Positions 21,815 through 33,601 of a stretch of 64,000 nucleotides of DNA are shown piece after piece. Positions within the stretch are counted from its first letter, which is position 1, and each line of letters opens with the position of its first letter. The DNA comes from Proteles cristata cristata (taxonomy: Eukaryota > Chordata > Mammalia > Carnivora > Hyaenidae): positions 1,116,001 to 1,180,000 of the forward strand of contig JAESUZ010001073.1 of NCBI GenBank assembly GCA_017311185.1, written 5' to 3'. A program made the position numbers and the translations under genes. The notes beneath the pieces are model-generated. The model was not told the DNA's origin. It ran no database searches and saw only the letters and a program-made list of their open reading frames with translations.

Positions 21815-21852
<38 letters not shown>

Positions 21853-21978
21853 CCCAAACAGGCTCTGCAGTGTCAGTATGGATCCTGATATGGGACTCGA
21901 ACTCACAAACCATGAGATCATGACCCAAGCCAAAACCAAGAGTTGAACGCTTTAACCAACTGCACCACCCAGGCCCCT
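21754..21978 (-). mobile_element. SINEC with (GA)n array
   Basis: TSD ataaagcactctt (21741-21753) / acaaagcactctt (21979-21991). Its purine stretch has grown into about 17 GA units at 21817-21850. Confidence 0.93.
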
Positions 21979-22049
21979 ACAAAGCACTCTTGAGAAGCAC
22001 TGGTGTGTTGCGTTCAGGGCTCCTGTTGATAGTAGCGCCTGGCCAGCAT

Positions 22050-22572
22050 CAAATGGCATGGTAGGCTGAATGCCGTCCCCTGCCCTCCAGCTCCCCTCTC
22101 CCCATGGACATTAGGACGTCCGTGACCTCATCTCTGAACCCGTGACTGTTATGTTATATGGCAAAGGGGTTATGCAGATGCAATGAAGTTGGGTGTCTGG
22201 AGATGGAAAGATTGCTCTGGATTATCCAGGTGGACCCAAGGCAATCACTAGGGTTCTGCTAAGACAGGAAGTGATACGGAGATGGAGGTAGAGAGGGATG
22301 AAGATTTGACGGCAGTATGCTGCTGGCTTTGGAAACTAAGGAAAGGCCCATGAGTGAAGAAATGCAAGAAACACAGTGTTAGAAGCTAGAAAAAGCAAGG
22401 AAACAGATTCTCCCTACAGCCTTCAGAAGAAAGCAGCCCCTACAGACATGTTGACTTCGCCCAGTAAAGGCAATTTTGGAATTTCTCACCGCCAGAACGA
22501 TACGACAACAAATCTGTCTCATTTTTAAGCTGTCACATTTGTGGTGATTTGTTACAGCAGCAATAGACAATG
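22050..22572 (+). mobile_element. MaLR/MLT1-type solo LTR, nearly complete
   Basis: Runs through ggtaggctgaatgccgtccc, gttatatggcaaaggggtta, ggattatccaggtggaccca, ggaaacagattctccctaca, and ends tggtgatttgttacagcag / caatagacaatgaat, as in MLT1-class LTRs. No internal region follows. Confidence 0.7.
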
Positions 22573-22900
22573 AATGCAGTCAGGGTGGTGTGGCAGGCAT
22601 GGCCACTTCTGGACAAGGACCCAAGGGACTTCTAGAGTCGGTGAGGTGGTGAGAGCCCTGGACATCCTCAAGGATAGAATCGCCTGTGAGAAAAAGCTGA
22701 GAAGTGGCCACAAGCTGAGGATGGCTTTAATTTTTAACACAGTTCACAGAAGGCGGTGATGCCCGGAGGTCAGGACCTGAACCCCGACTATTAAAAATGT
22801 TGAATCAAAGCAACTTCTGCTGCTCTGATCAGGCTTTCTTCAAGGGATGAAGACTGCCACGTGGACACCAGAGGAGACTGGGTTCCAGGCACCTTGGGGG
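22573..22900. other. Unassigned unique sequence
   Basis: No repeat or gene recognised. Confidence 0.45.
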
Positions 22901-22904
22901 TCAA

Positions 22905-22980
22905 GGAATGGGACCTTGGCTTAGCACCTAGCACAGTGCCTTATACATAACGGGGCTCCAATAAACTTTGTCTCATATAT
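22905..22980 (+). mobile_element. L2 3' terminus
   Basis: gcttagcacctagcacagtg, cataacggggctccaataaa. Confidence 0.6.
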
Positions 22981-23595
22981 CTTCCTGGCTGGTGTGACCT
23001 AGAAATAAACATTTACATGTCCACCCACATATATATATACAGATCTCAGAATTCTAGATTTCTAAATAAAGTAAAGCACTGGAAAAAACATTCTACCCAA
23101 ACTTAGAGGATTAAAGAAAGTAATCAGACATCAGGAGTGGCTCTGATTCTAAGGAAAGTCACGCCATTTTTCACAGATACACAGATTCATGAGCAATTCA
23201 CCCACCAAAACAAAAACATCAGCATTAGCAGTAACAAGTTATCGCTCTACCTGATTTATCACCGGCTCTGGGGCAAGAGCAGACATACGCCATACTAATT
23301 TAATTTTAATCAACTACTGCATAACTAATTGAAATACCAACATCCTACCATTTTTAAACAGGACAATCTAAATTTCCTAAAGTCGTCCCTTGTAAAGGGA
23401 ATATTGCTTGATCTCCTCCCAAGGAAAGCATTTTTCATGGAATGACACTATGTCTCATGAGAGCTCTGAGGGTTTTTAGAGAGCTTAGAATACCCTTTTG
23501 AGGGTTTGAGTGACATTGAGTCAGAACTTAATGTATTTTGGCCTATCGTCATCAGAATTTACAAATCAAACACCAGATACAATGTCATTTTTATT
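22981..23595. other. Unassigned AT-rich sequence
   Basis: Apart from a short TATA run at 23029-23040, nothing recognised. Confidence 0.5.
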
Positions 23596-23740
23596 GCTTT
23601 TCTGAAAAATAGTGTATGTTATCTTAGAAAATTTAGCAATGTGGAAAAGTAAATAAGAAAATATAAATTACCCATAATAAAACTACCTGTATAGAGAACT
23701 ATCAGCATCTTCTGCCTTTTTAAATGTATTTTATTTCCAG

Positions 23741-23948
23741 GGGTGCCTGGGTAGCTCAGTCGGTTAAGGGTCTGACTTCAGATCAGGTCATAATCTTGAG
23801 GTTTGTGAGTATGAGCCCATCGGGCTCTGCATTGGTGGTGTGGAGCCTGCTTGGGATTCTCTCTCACTCTCTCTCTCTCTCTGCCTCTCCCCAACTTATG
23901 CTTCCTTGCTCTCTCTCTCAAAATAAATAAATAAACTTTTAAAAAACA
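23741..23948 (+). mobile_element. SINEC with 14-bp TSD
   Basis: tattttatttccag at 23727-23740 and 23949-23962. Older subtype (gagcctgcttgggattctct). Confidence 0.94.
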
Positions 23949-24265
23949 TATTTTATTTCCAGACAATTTAAACCCGCACACGTTATGTTTTATTAGAAAA
24001 TTCAGATCATTCTGAATTTTCTTTATATCACAAACATTCTCCCAAGCTATTAAATATTCTTGAGAAATCTGAATTTACTGACTGTATCATCTGGATTTAC
24101 CATACTTATTAAGGATTTTACACTATTGGATATTAACATTGTTTTTCTGAGATTCAATAAAGAGTCTTGCACTTAAATGTCTGTGAAAACTTATAATTAT
24201 TTCACCAAATTCATAGAATTGGAATTACTGGGTTAGAAGATAGTAATACTAAAGGTTCTGATACG

Positions 24266-24379
24266 AGGGTGCCTGAACAGCTCAGCTGGTGGACCATGTG
24301 ACTCTTGATCTCAGGGGCATGAGTTTGAGCCCCAGGTTGGGGGTAGAGTTTACTTAAAAATAAATAAATAAATAAATAA
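24266..24379 (+). mobile_element. Old, short SINEC
   Basis: Head gagggtgcctgaacagctca, (AAAT)n tail. Decayed TSD aggttctgatac / agattctaatac. Confidence 0.85.
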
Positions 24380-24440
24380 AGATTCTAATACAGAAAGGTT
24401 GTAACCATTTACATTCCCATCAAACTTATACCCATTCTGA

Positions 24441-25030
24441 GTATTATCTTGTTTCAGTTAAAACCTAAGACTCAGTAACAAAGAGAAAGATTCCAACGGT
24501 TATACACATATACACATCAGACCATAAATAATCTACCTTTCCTGAATGGACAACTGGAATTTCTGCCATGGACTTTCTGGTAGCATTTCACTTTTACAGA
24601 CAGTTCTTAAAAAGCAAGCTATTTCCCCCAAAAGGGCAATTTTTTTCTTCTTACTTCTTTTCTGGTGTGTGTGTGTGTGTTTCCGATGACCATCTATAAC
24701 TTATAATCAGGAAAACAAATTATCAGAAACATGAGGATATGTCTTTAGCTCAATAGTTCTACAGATAAAATCTGGCTGAATTAGTACTCCTATCTATATT
24801 TATCTTTCAAAATGTAATAGAACACAATCAGAATATTTGCCTTTTTACATGTCCAATGGGATCCAATAAAAGACTCTATTTTGTATGTTTGTTTTGGTTT
24901 ATTTAGTTCAGCAAAATGATTTTTAAGAAAAAGAAAACAGTGCACCAGAGTGGTCTAAGGGACAGTCTTGGGTAGTACTGCTTGAGCTTCTCTGCTCAAA
25001 ATCAAGGAGAAAACAATATTTTTCTATTAA
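24441..25030. other. Unassigned AT-rich sequence
   Basis: Includes a short (TG)8 at about 24665-24681. No repeat family or gene recognised. Confidence 0.5.
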
Positions 25031-25039
25031 CAATGTGTT

Positions 25040-25242
25040 GGGGCATCTGGGTGGCTCAGTCCAAATCTGAATCTTGATTTCAGCTCAGGTCGGGATTTCC
25101 TCTCAGTCATGGGATCGAACCCCGTGTTGGACTATGTAGTGAGAGTATGGAGCCTGCTTGGGATTCTCTCTCTCCTCTCTCTCTACCTCTCCCCTGCTCA
25201 TGCTTGCTCTCTCCCTCTCTCTTTCAAAAATAAATATTTTTA
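25040..25242 (+). mobile_element. SINEC
   Basis: Diverged head (ggggcatctgggtggctcag). Flanks caatgtgttg / aaatgtgtta suggest a short TSD. Confidence 0.88.
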
Positions 25243-25424
25243 AAAATGTGTTAAACCCCTCCAAAACCTTCCTTTGACCCAACACCTTCCCTATCTCTGC
25301 TACCATCTCTGGCCCCCTCTGCCCATTCAGACATCTGAAGGTAATCCACACCTGCTGGGAAGCCTTCACTTCTGTACCTCCCACTAGGTTCATGCAGCAT
25401 AGCTGTGTCCCAACCATTCCCCTA

Positions 25425-25990
25425 AAACATGGTTTGCCAGAGTGATCAGTGACCTTCTATTAAGGATTAACGTCCTTATTTTAGTGAATCTTTCTGCTGA
25501 ATGTAATGCTGTGAAGTACTTCTTTCTTGAAATTCTTAACCCTTGGCTTTGGTGAGAACATACTTTCCTGATGCTCCTTAAACCTTTCTAACTCCTTCTT
25601 CTTGGCCACCTTCCTAAGCAACTCTTCCACTGCTCACTCTTTAAGTCTTATTGTTCTCGCATTTTCCCACTAGCTTTCTTCTCTTTTTGCTCTATGTGTC
25701 CCACCTACTCAGCAGGTCTTATATACTTTCACAGTTGTAGCAGCTACCTGAATGCTAAGTCTCCCAAATGTCGACCTCGTCTAAGGCCTCCGACTCATAA
25801 ATCTGTCTGTTCAACATATCCATTGGAATCTATCACCATAGACACTGCAAGTCAATGCATCCCAACTTTCCGCACTACGTGCTTCTCCTCCACCATTCTC
25901 TGTTGGTGACACTTACTTAAGGATCTAAACTGCAGACCACAGATACTTCCTTGACTTCCCTTGCACATCCCTCATTGAATAATAAGCTGC
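25425..25990 (+). mobile_element. L2 LINE, RT region
   Basis: gatcagtgaccttctattaa, tttcttgaaattcttaaccc, ttggctttggtgagaacata, ctttctaactccttcttctt, gaatgctaagtctcccaaat match the sense L2 coding region; frame lost. Confidence 0.6.
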
Positions 25991-26555
25991 AAAATGTCAA
26001 GCTGCCCACAGATGAGTTCAAACATACAGTCATAGCCCAAGAAATATTAGTTTGACAAGGCAAAACAATGGAGAAGCTCAGTTCCCTTTAGGGTTCCCTC
26101 AAAGAACACCAGTTTAGGAGAATCAATGCCTAGTCCAACTTCTTGTTTTCCCAGGTTGTCTTTATGGACTCACATAACAGATGGGGCCCGATGCCTGACA
26201 GCTGCTGTCCACTCCAACCCTCTCTCCAAAGAGAGGGTTTACTCTCTCCAAAGTCCCCCAAACTTCCCTGACACCATTTGTCCTTGGAATCTCATTCTCC
26301 CCTTCTCTCTGTTTCTAATTTTTCAAGGTTGTGCAGAATAACCTCACTGCTCTGACTGTCTTGGCCTTCTTTCTGCTTTGTCCCTTACCTGGATTCTACA
26401 CACATAAACGTCCTAGGTCTGACCCGAGAAGAAGGCTAGAGGGGGAAGATAATTAATTTATAATCTAATATGTTTCCACCTTTCCTTTTGTGTACTTCAC
26501 ATAACCACTCTATATATAACAATATTTGTCCTCAGTATCTCTTTAATCAGTCCTT
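25991..26555. other. Low-identity stretch between two L2 pieces
   Basis: Probably a continuation of the same L2 with insertions, but alignment is unclear. Confidence 0.35.
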
Positions 26556-26559
26556 TCCT

Positions 26560-26700
26560 CTACAAAGAATGATCCTTCGTCCAGACTCAGACTCTCGCTA
26601 GCTCTCATCTGGACCACTCCACCAGCCCCCAGCTTTCCTCCCTGTCTCCAGTATCTTCCCTTCAAATCCATGCTCCATTAGCTGCCTAGTGCTCTAGTAC
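26560..26700 (+). mobile_element. L2 LINE, distal coding part
   Basis: cgctagctctcatctggacc, ctttcctccctgtctccagt, caaatccatgctccattagc follow the L2 consensus downstream of the previous fragment. Confidence 0.55.
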
Positions 26701-26730
26701 AATAATCTAACTTTGTGCCCCACCACCCCA

Positions 26731-26731
<1 letters not shown>

Positions 26732-26782
<51 letters not shown>
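26732..26782. repeat. (CA)n microsatellite
   Basis: About 25 CA units, preceded by CCACC repeats. Confidence 0.97.
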
Positions 26783-26784
<2 letters not shown>

Positions 26785-27020
26785 CATCTGGCTATGGCTG
26801 ACAATCAGTTCCAACTCACCAGCCATGTGAATGAACTATCTGGAAAGTGGACCCTCCATCTTCCAGGAGCAGTTGAGCCACCCAGATGACATCAAATGAA
26901 ACGGAGATAGTCTGTGTCAACCGAGTTCTGACCAAATCTCAAAATCATAAATACATGAGGGTAATTGCCATAAGCCATGAAGTTTAAGGATGGTTTGTTA
27001 TTCACCATTGGATAACAAAT
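26785..27020 (+). mobile_element. MaLR/MLT1-type LTR fragment
   Basis: gtggaccctccatcttccag, gttgagccacccagatgaca and the end ggtttgttattcaccattgg resemble the 3' half of an MLT1-class LTR. Confidence 0.5.
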
Positions 27021-27590
27021 GGTGTGGTTCTACTGACGATAACCAGAGTCTGTGTGGCATTTCCTCCGTTGGCAGTCACATTGCTTTCTTTCACCTGACT
27101 TTTTTATACTTTGATTTTTCCCTTGTTCAATTTTCGATCATGCACCTGGTGATTAGTTAGAATGATTTCTCAACGTTATCAAATGGTATGGAAAAATACA
27201 CATATTTGATATATGTGGTTTCCCACTTTTTAGCAATACAGTCATCATTTTTCATTAGACAGTATACTGTTTCAGAAACTTGTCCCAGAACATATTAGGT
27301 TGCATTTTGGTTCACTAAGCAGGAATTTGTTGAAGAGAAATATAAGGGCATGTGAGAGCTTGTATGCCTCTGACCAATGTGTCTTATTCAGGACAGGTGG
27401 GGATGGACTGTGTTTTCTGAGCGAATGGACTTTACGAAAGACAAGTTGCCAGCCACGTCAACTGGGAGTGCCAACCATCCTACCTCCGTCTTTTTGAAGC
27501 ACTCCAGTGTACAGAACTCTAAGAGCGGATACTATATTCCCTGCTGTGAGACCCTAGTAGGATAAAACTTCCTTCTATTCAGAATTGCAG
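27021..27590. other. Unassigned sequence
   Basis: No repeat, RNA or convincing coding frame. Confidence 0.5.
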
Positions 27591-27591
27591 G

Positions 27592-27608
27592 GGGGGTTTC
27601 TTTATATT

Positions 27609-27639
<31 letters not shown>

Positions 27640-27808
27640 GAGAAAGCGCATGAGCAGGTGAGAGGGGCAACGGGACAAAGAGAGAGGATCCCAAGTAGGC
27701 TCCATGCTCAGACAGAGTCTGATGCAGGGCTTGATCCCATACACCTGGGATCACGACCTGAGCTGAAATCAAGAGATGTTCAACCCACTGAGCCACCTAG
27801 GCACCCCC
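27592..27808 (-). mobile_element. SINEC
   Basis: Antisense copy between cagaattgca (27580) and cagaattgct (27809). Confidence 0.9.
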
Positions 27809-27835
27809 AGAATTGCTTTAAAAATTCTGACCTGC

Positions 27836-27902
27836 AGAAGAAGAAGAAGAAGAAGAAGAAGAAGAAGAAGAAGAAGAAGAAGAAGAAGAAGAAGAAGAAG
27901 GA
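27836..27902. repeat. (GAA)n trinucleotide repeat
   Basis: About 22 uninterrupted GAA/AAG units. Pure purine on +. Confidence 0.98.
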
Positions 27903-28295
27903 GAATAATACTGGACAAAAGTTAGTAAATTCAGTATCACATCAGGTCTCAGTGTCAATAATTCATTTTAATTATGTTCATATATTGAGCACATCACTTG
28001 ACAACTTTCCATTCCTGCTATTTTAGAGAACAATAAGCTTCGAATTAAGCATCCTTTTGTCTAAAGCCGAGATAAGTTCAGATGTCTGTAGGTCTACTCT
28101 TCACTTTTAGGAGGAAGGAGAGTCTTTACAATCAGCTCTATTCATACACCTGAGGTAAGCAATCCCTCTTGGTCCTCCTTTTATAGCCTATGAATACAAA
28201 TACCCCCACCGCCATTATTATTTCCTCCTTCTAGGAGAGATGCAGAGCCTCTCTCTTGAGTGAACATCTCCACTCTAAGTTATGCATTTGGCAAT
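27903..28295. other. Unassigned sequence
   Basis: Nothing recognised. Confidence 0.5.
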
Positions 28296-28299
28296 GTTA

Positions 28300-28650
28300 G
28301 TCAGTCAGTAATGTCAGTCAAACATTTTGTTGAAGATTTGCTAAGTTTCAGGCATTGTTCTGGGAACTTTAGATTTATCTGTGAACCAAAGAGATAACAT
28401 TTACTCTCACAGACCTTGAATTTTAGGGGTGGGGGGTGATTTCGCCAATAAAAAATGAATGAGTGATATTCCAGGTATTGCCATGAAGAATATATAACTC
28501 AGGAATGTGCTAGAGAGTGGCTGGGGAGCTACCTCAGATCTGACACCAACAAAAGCCTCTCTCAGTAGGGGGCTGGCAGGGGTGAGCCACACTCTCACTG
28601 ACAAGCTATGTAGTGTGCTAAAGCCTTCTTCAGTGGCATAGGAATAGGAA
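28300..28650 (-). mobile_element. L2 3' region, antisense
   Basis: tttcaggcattgttctggga, gtgaaccaaagagataac, acagaccttgaattttaggg, ggtattgccatgaagaatat follow the antisense L2 end. Confidence 0.5.
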
Positions 28651-28673
28651 ATAATCTGTGGGGGGCGGGGGGT

Positions 28674-28884
28674 TCCTTTTTTTTTTAAAAAAATGTTTTT
28701 AAGTTTATTTATTTTTGAGAGAGAGATGGAGTGAGTGAAGGAGGGACAGAGAGAAAGGGAAAGAGAGAATCCCAAGCGGGCTCCATACTGTCAGCACGGA
28801 GCCCAATGTGGGGCTTGAACTCACAAATCCTGAGATCATGACCTGTGCCACACACTTAGTGGGCTGAGCCACCCACGTGCCCCT
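28674..28884 (-). mobile_element. SINEC
   Basis: Starts in a T run next to a G-rich tract (ggggggcggggggttcc at about 28659-28675) and ends gagccacccacgtgcccc. Confidence 0.9.
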
Positions 28885-28984
28885 TAGGGGGACTCTTTTG
28901 ATGTGAATTGGTTTTCTTTTTCTTTTCTTCCCATTTCTTCTGGCTGGAGAATGTCCGAGTCCTGGTTTCAGGTAGCAGGCACAG

Positions 28985-29480
28985 TATATGTGTTTCCTAA
29001 GGCTGTTATAACAAATTCTGTAAACTGGATGTCTTGAAACAACAGAAATGTGTTCTGTCACAGTTCTGAAGGCTCGGAGTCCAAGATGGAGTTGCTGACA
29101 GGGCCATGTTCCCTCTAAAGGCTCTAGGAAAGGTTACCTCTTTGCCTTTTCTTTGCCCTTCCACACGTTCTGGTGGTTTGCCAGCAATCTTTGGTGTTCC
29201 TTGATTTGTGACAGCATAATTTTAATCTCTGTCTTCACAGGGTTTTCTTTCCTGTATCTCCTCTGTATCTCTGTGTCCAAATTTCGCTCTTTGTATAAAG
29301 ACACTAGTCATTGGATTTAGGACCTACCTTAATCTCATATGACTTCATCGTAACTTGATATATCTGTAAAACCCCATTCCAAATAATGTCACATTCACAG
29401 GTTCTGGGTAGACATGAATGGGGCAGAGGGACACTATTCGACCCACAAGAGACAGAATCAACTAGAACTCTCATTAGCTG
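28985..29480 (-). mobile_element. MaLR (MLT1/MST-type) LTR, antisense
   Basis: Complement pattern: cctaaggctgttataacaaa, cagttctgaaggctcggagt, ccaagatggagttgctgaca, gtcttcacagggttttcttt, ccaaataatgtcacattcac. Close to full length, strongly diverged. Confidence 0.65.
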
Positions 29481-29855
29481 GAAGAAATACACCCAACAGC
29501 TTGATGGGACTAAAGAAGAAAGCCTGTGGAGTCTAGGAGCAATATCATGTGCCACACAATTTTAGGTTTCTTTCCAATGTTATCAATCCTTCATGTTTGC
29601 TTTAAAAGTTAAGTTAAATTTACTAAGCCTACTAGGCCACTAAAGCCTCCTAGGAAGTGCTTCAGGAAATGGAGAGTGCAGTTGGATCCCTGATTAAGCA
29701 AAGCATATGAAGGAATCACAGCAGCCCAGAGAAGCAATCGCTATGCAGCCAAGATTGATCAGCGACCCCCAACTAGGATGACAATGAAAACCAGGACCAG
29801 CTGTGTGCCCCCAGAAATACTTGGAGACAGAACCTTTAATGATGCAGCTTTCATT
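29481..29855. other. Unassigned sequence
   Basis: Nothing recognised. Confidence 0.5.
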
Positions 29856-29859
29856 CACT

Positions 29860-29985
29860 CACCCAACCAGATTCATCAGTCAGCTGCCACATGCCAAGTA
29901 CCTTGTTAGTATCAGCAATAAAATGCTGAGCGAAAGGAGGTTGGCCTCTGCTCTTAAGAATCTCATCATCATCAAGGATGATGAG
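29860..29985 (-). mobile_element. L2 3' end, antisense
   Basis: ccacatgccaagtaccttgt, cagcaataaaatgctgagcg, ctctgctcttaagaatctca. Confidence 0.55.
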
Positions 29986-30530
29986 AATTTGAAAGTATTG
30001 TTTGGATATAAAGGAAAATCTGACCCCATACATCTGAGTTGAGGACACATGACTTGCATGGATTATGAAGTGATTGATAGGAGAACAAATATCTGTTGAC
30101 TGCCTCCCACATGCCAGCCTCTTTGCCAAGTATTGGCATTCAAAGCAGAATCTTTCTTGCTTCCCTCTGGTAGTTTCCCGTTCATGGCTCCATGGAATCA
30201 TTAGACACAACAAATCTATAAGACACTGATGCCCCTATAACCTGCCTAAAATAATTTCTTTGCTTGGTGTGCTTCATTGGGAAATAGCCCCAGAATAGCA
30301 TCACATATGAGTACTCCAACCTGAAAAATTGCAGATTAGTGCCCCAATGTCCCTCTCTTTAACTCCTATTTAAAACCCTATACTATTGCACAGAAACACA
30401 TAGGAATCTACTCCCAAAGCCAAGAGCACATTGTATACACTGTCTGTTAGCTACCTTGACAATAAATTATATTTAAAAAGTAAAAGATCTTAATTTAAAA
30501 AGAGATGCATAGCACAGTGTGTTGGAAAAT
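29986..30530. other. Unassigned sequence, possible LTR-like end
   Basis: At 30350-30470 the order ctcctatttaaaaccctata then acaataaattat looks like an LTR promoter and polyadenylation site, but no family is recognised. Confidence 0.3.
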
Positions 30531-30534
30531 GTAG

Positions 30535-30600
30535 ACATTCATTCATTCATTCACATTTACAGAGGAACTACTATGTACGGTGGGATAGACACTAAATGCT
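30535..30600 (-). mobile_element. L2 terminal fragment, antisense
   Basis: attcattcattcattcacat followed by ggaactactatgtacggtgg. Confidence 0.45.
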
Positions 30601-31049
30601 AGTTTCCTTTTCTTTTCTAAATAAGTATTGTACACTGGCTTGCAGAACATCTGAATGGGTTTTATATAAAAGAAAAAATTCTGAAAAGTGATCTCATATT
30701 TAGCTTACGAATCACTATAGTTCAGAAAAGTTTATGCCTCTTCAAGATTTGATAAGAAACCGTCTACAGGTTTTCTTTAATTTTGAATTTCCCTGCAGAC
30801 CTATTTCTGTCTTCTCTCCTCTCTTGTCTACTCTGATCTCCCACCGAAGATAATCACTCACTATGAAATTTGGTCAACACATGTAATTTGTAATATTTAC
30901 CTTCACATTAAAGTTAGATAAGTAATTTACATCTATGTTATAAGAGCTTTTAGAAATGAATATCTTGGCCATCGCTCATGAGCATACCTGATAAGACTTG
31001 GTTTACTTTTCTTTTGCAGTTACGGACACCATGATATTTTAGAGGAAAG
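30601..31049. other. Unassigned AT-rich sequence
   Basis: A polypyrimidine-AG (ttttcttttgcag, 31007-31019) looks like a splice acceptor but is not followed by a supported exon. Confidence 0.4.
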
Positions 31050-31155
31050 AGCGTAATGTGGCGAGAATACATGAGCTTTGGGACCAGGTCTGGCGTTGAG
31101 TCCTTACTCATCCATTTGCTGCCTGCGCAAATCTAAGCAATTTACTTAATTTTTT
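31050..31155 (+). mobile_element. MIR 5' half
   Basis: gtaatgtggcgagaatacat, gctttgggaccaggtctggc, catttgctgcctgcgcaaat, ctaagcaatttactta. Confidence 0.5.
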
Positions 31156-31229
31156 TTTCAGCTGAAAACCACAGCTATATTTGGGGGCTACAGCAAGAGT
31201 AAGGACAATCTATGAAAATTGTCTGGCAT

Positions 31230-31465
31230 CAGGGCGCCTGGGTGGCTTAGTCGGTTAAGCGTCCGACTTTCACTTAGGTCATGATCTCGCGGTTCGTGGG
31301 TTCGAGCCCCGCGTCGGGCTCTGTGCTGACTGTCAGCTCAGAGCCCGAGAGCCTGTTCCAGTCTGTGACTCCCTCTCTCCTCGACCCTCCCTGCTCATGC
31401 TGTCCTCTCTCTCTCTCTCCTAGAAATAAATAAAACATTTTTTAAAAAATTAAAAAAAAAAAAAA
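31230..31465 (+). mobile_element. Young-subtype SINEC with 16-bp TSD
   Basis: gaaaattgtctggcat at 31214-31229 and 31466-31481. Long A tail. Confidence 0.95.
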
Positions 31466-31481
31466 GAAAATTGTCTGGCAT

Positions 31482-31990
31482 TAATTCATTGAAGCTATTC
31501 CTGTTATTCTAGTCATGCCAGTCGTCTCCATAATCTCTTGGATCCATGTATGGTTGCTTCTGACATTTCCAACTTTACCTTTTTGATGTCAGCTATGAAT
31601 ACATTCGTAAATGTTAACCTAGTGTCTTCCAAATGCAAAGAGGAAAATACCCAATTCAGATTTCATGCCACAAAAGCCAGTGTTCTGGAATTCAAGCTGT
31701 GGGATATTAAACAGACTAACTACCATGGGCTGCTGGTGAGGTCATAAGCCTAAAATAATTTGGCAGAGCTAAACCAGACTAGCACAAACAGACTTCTGAA
31801 TTGGCACATAGCACAAAAGGTAGTTCTCCTTCTGCCCAAATATAGATGTTGACTCACATAGTCTGGGTGAAACATCTGAGGAACAAAGTGATATCATCCA
31901 AGGAGGCAGGATGACATCATTCTGCAAATGTTTTTCGTCTGTCTGGTTTTTGGCATTAGACCTCTTGGGCCCCTATTTCTCATGATTTCC
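31482..31990. other. Unassigned sequence
   Basis: Nothing recognised. A 69-codon frame lacks features. Confidence 0.5.
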
Positions 31991-31995
31991 ATCAG

Positions 31996-32140
31996 TTGCC
32001 CTTAAATAATAGCCTCCTTAAGGGAGGCGACATCGGCACCCGCCTATCTTTAAATTTCCTGTATGTTATAAATATTTTTCTATGTCTGACATGGTATCTG
32101 GTTTCCCCTCTTCTCGTTCTGTTGAAACTGGTCTCAAACA
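31996..32140 (+). mobile_element. L2 3'-end-like fragment
   Basis: cctccttaagggaggcgaca and tttaaatttcctgtatgtta loosely match the L2 terminal block. Weak. Confidence 0.3.
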
Positions 32141-32469
32141 GGCCACTAAAAATAGGCTGGATGCCCAATCCACCAGACTCTTTGTTGTTTCCTTCCCTCT
32201 GGAACTGTGTACAGGGGGGTACGCTGCGGATCACCTCCTCTTCCTTGCCCTACTCTTTCTTTGCTTCCTTGTGCTTCCCTTGGGATTCTCCTCACCCTGA
32301 AAAAATCACTTCTGACAAGCCTGCTTCACTTGTCTCTCTTCCATATCTCCCCTTAGATGCTCCCCGGAGTGAGCACTCTGGCTCCTCTCTGCCCACAACA
32401 CGCCCCTGGCACACCTGTCTCCCCACTTGTTCACTCTCTGTCACTGCTTCTGCAATGACCGTCCCCAAA

Positions 32470-32960
32470 CCAAACCTGTTCAGGTCACTGCCCCAACTAA
32501 GAGTCTTCACCATTGCCTTCAGGATAAAGCCCACACACTCCAGGGAGACCATCAAGCCGTTCGTAACCTGTTCTTACCAAATCTTCAGCGCTTCGCCTCC
32601 TCCCACTGAGCTTCCCTGCACCTGCTCAGGCTATTTCTTTATCTTCCTACTCTCCACCTCCAGGACCCTGTGAGATCCAATTCAAACATCGCTTCTCTGA
32701 AGTCTTCCCTAACCCCTTCCTCCTTACCACCCTGGTGGAATGAGAGGCTTCCTCACAGTTCCCGTGACATGTTTTGCATACTGCTAGTGTGACACTGATC
32801 ACATTTTGTTCCTTTCGGTTCTGCATTTATTTGTCTGTCCCCTTAGATGGTGACTTCTTGAGAGCAGTGACATCACCTTCTCTGTCTTATTATTACTCAC
32901 ACCACCAGCACAGGGCCTTGCTGATAACTACATCTTCAATACATATTTCTCAATTTCAGC
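32470..32960 (+). mobile_element. L2 LINE 3' region
   Basis: gccttcaggataaagcccac, ctgcacctgctcaggctatt, tccaattcaaacatcgcttc, tgaagtcttccctaacccct, cttgagagcagtgacatc, cacagggccttgctgataac are the ordered L2 3' landmarks. A 225-codon frame across 31996-32673 ignores this structure. Confidence 0.75.
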
Positions 32961-33019
32961 TGAACTTATTTTTCAAAGATCAGTCTTCTAATCAGGTCCA
33001 GTTACTTTGCTACTTAAAA

Positions 33020-33128
33020 TGGGAGGAAGGGAGGGAGAAAGAGAGACGGGGGGGGGTGGGGGGGTGGGGATTGAAAGAGAAAGAGAGAGAGAGAGAGGGA
33101 AGAGAGAGGGAAAGGGAGAGAGAGAATA
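33020..33128. repeat. G/GA-rich low-complexity tract
   Basis: Runs G8-T-G7-T-G4 at about 33047-33068, then (GA)n. The + strand could form a G-quadruplex. Confidence 0.9.
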
Positions 33129-33309
33129 TCTCTGCTATGAATTAAATGTATTTTAGGCTTATTTAGGCTTTCATTGTAAAACGTTTTTCAATCTATATAA
33201 TTAAACTGTGGGCAAAAGAAAGGTGTTCCATGTTTCTTAATCCTAACCAACTTCCAGGTCAGCTAGATTCCAGTGCATAATCTCCAGAAAGAACCAGAAT
33301 GTCTAACCT

Positions 33310-33450
33310 CTCCTTTGTGAATAAACAGCCTACTCAACTGAGTAAACTCTTCTAAGATACCAGGGTATCATTTAGTACATTACTTCCCTGAGGAGATTAA
33401 ATAGGGCCTGGATGTGTGTTATAATAGATGCTCATAAACTCTAATTTTGT
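33310..33450 (+). mobile_element. MIR 3'-end-like fragment
   Basis: gaggagattaaatagggcct and taatagatgctcataaactc match the MIR terminus. Confidence 0.4.
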
Positions 33451-33601
33451 TCAGCAAAATAAATGGTTACTTAAAACTAAGCCTGGCTCAACTCAAATAT
33501 ATCACATAGCCAACCCAGACAGAAATAAAGCTCATGACAGTGATTGCAAAGAAAACCATTTTCCTACTTTCACCTGCTCTGTTCAATCAAGATCTACTTC
33601 A

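Larger units (their letters stand above)
23600..24440 (-). mobile_element. Old L1 (L1M) fragment, antisense
   Basis: ttacccataataaaactacc, cacaaacattctcccaagct, attaaatattcttgagaaat, tagaattggaattactgggt, aggttgtaaccatttacatt, ccatcaaacttatacc follow the antisense L1M pattern. Two SINEs lie inside. Confidence 0.65.

Noticed and set aside
27836..27902. Regular spacing suggesting a CRISPR-like or satellite array
   Set aside because: It is a simple trinucleotide repeat. No array with unique spacers exists anywhere in the window.
31000..31030. Splice acceptor-like polypyrimidine-AG
   Set aside because: No downstream exon with an open frame or donor; chance in T-rich DNA.
31996..32673. 225-codon open frame on +
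   Set aside because: Runs across L2 3'-region landmarks in a frame unrelated to the L2 protein. Pyrimidine-rich DNA has few stop codons.
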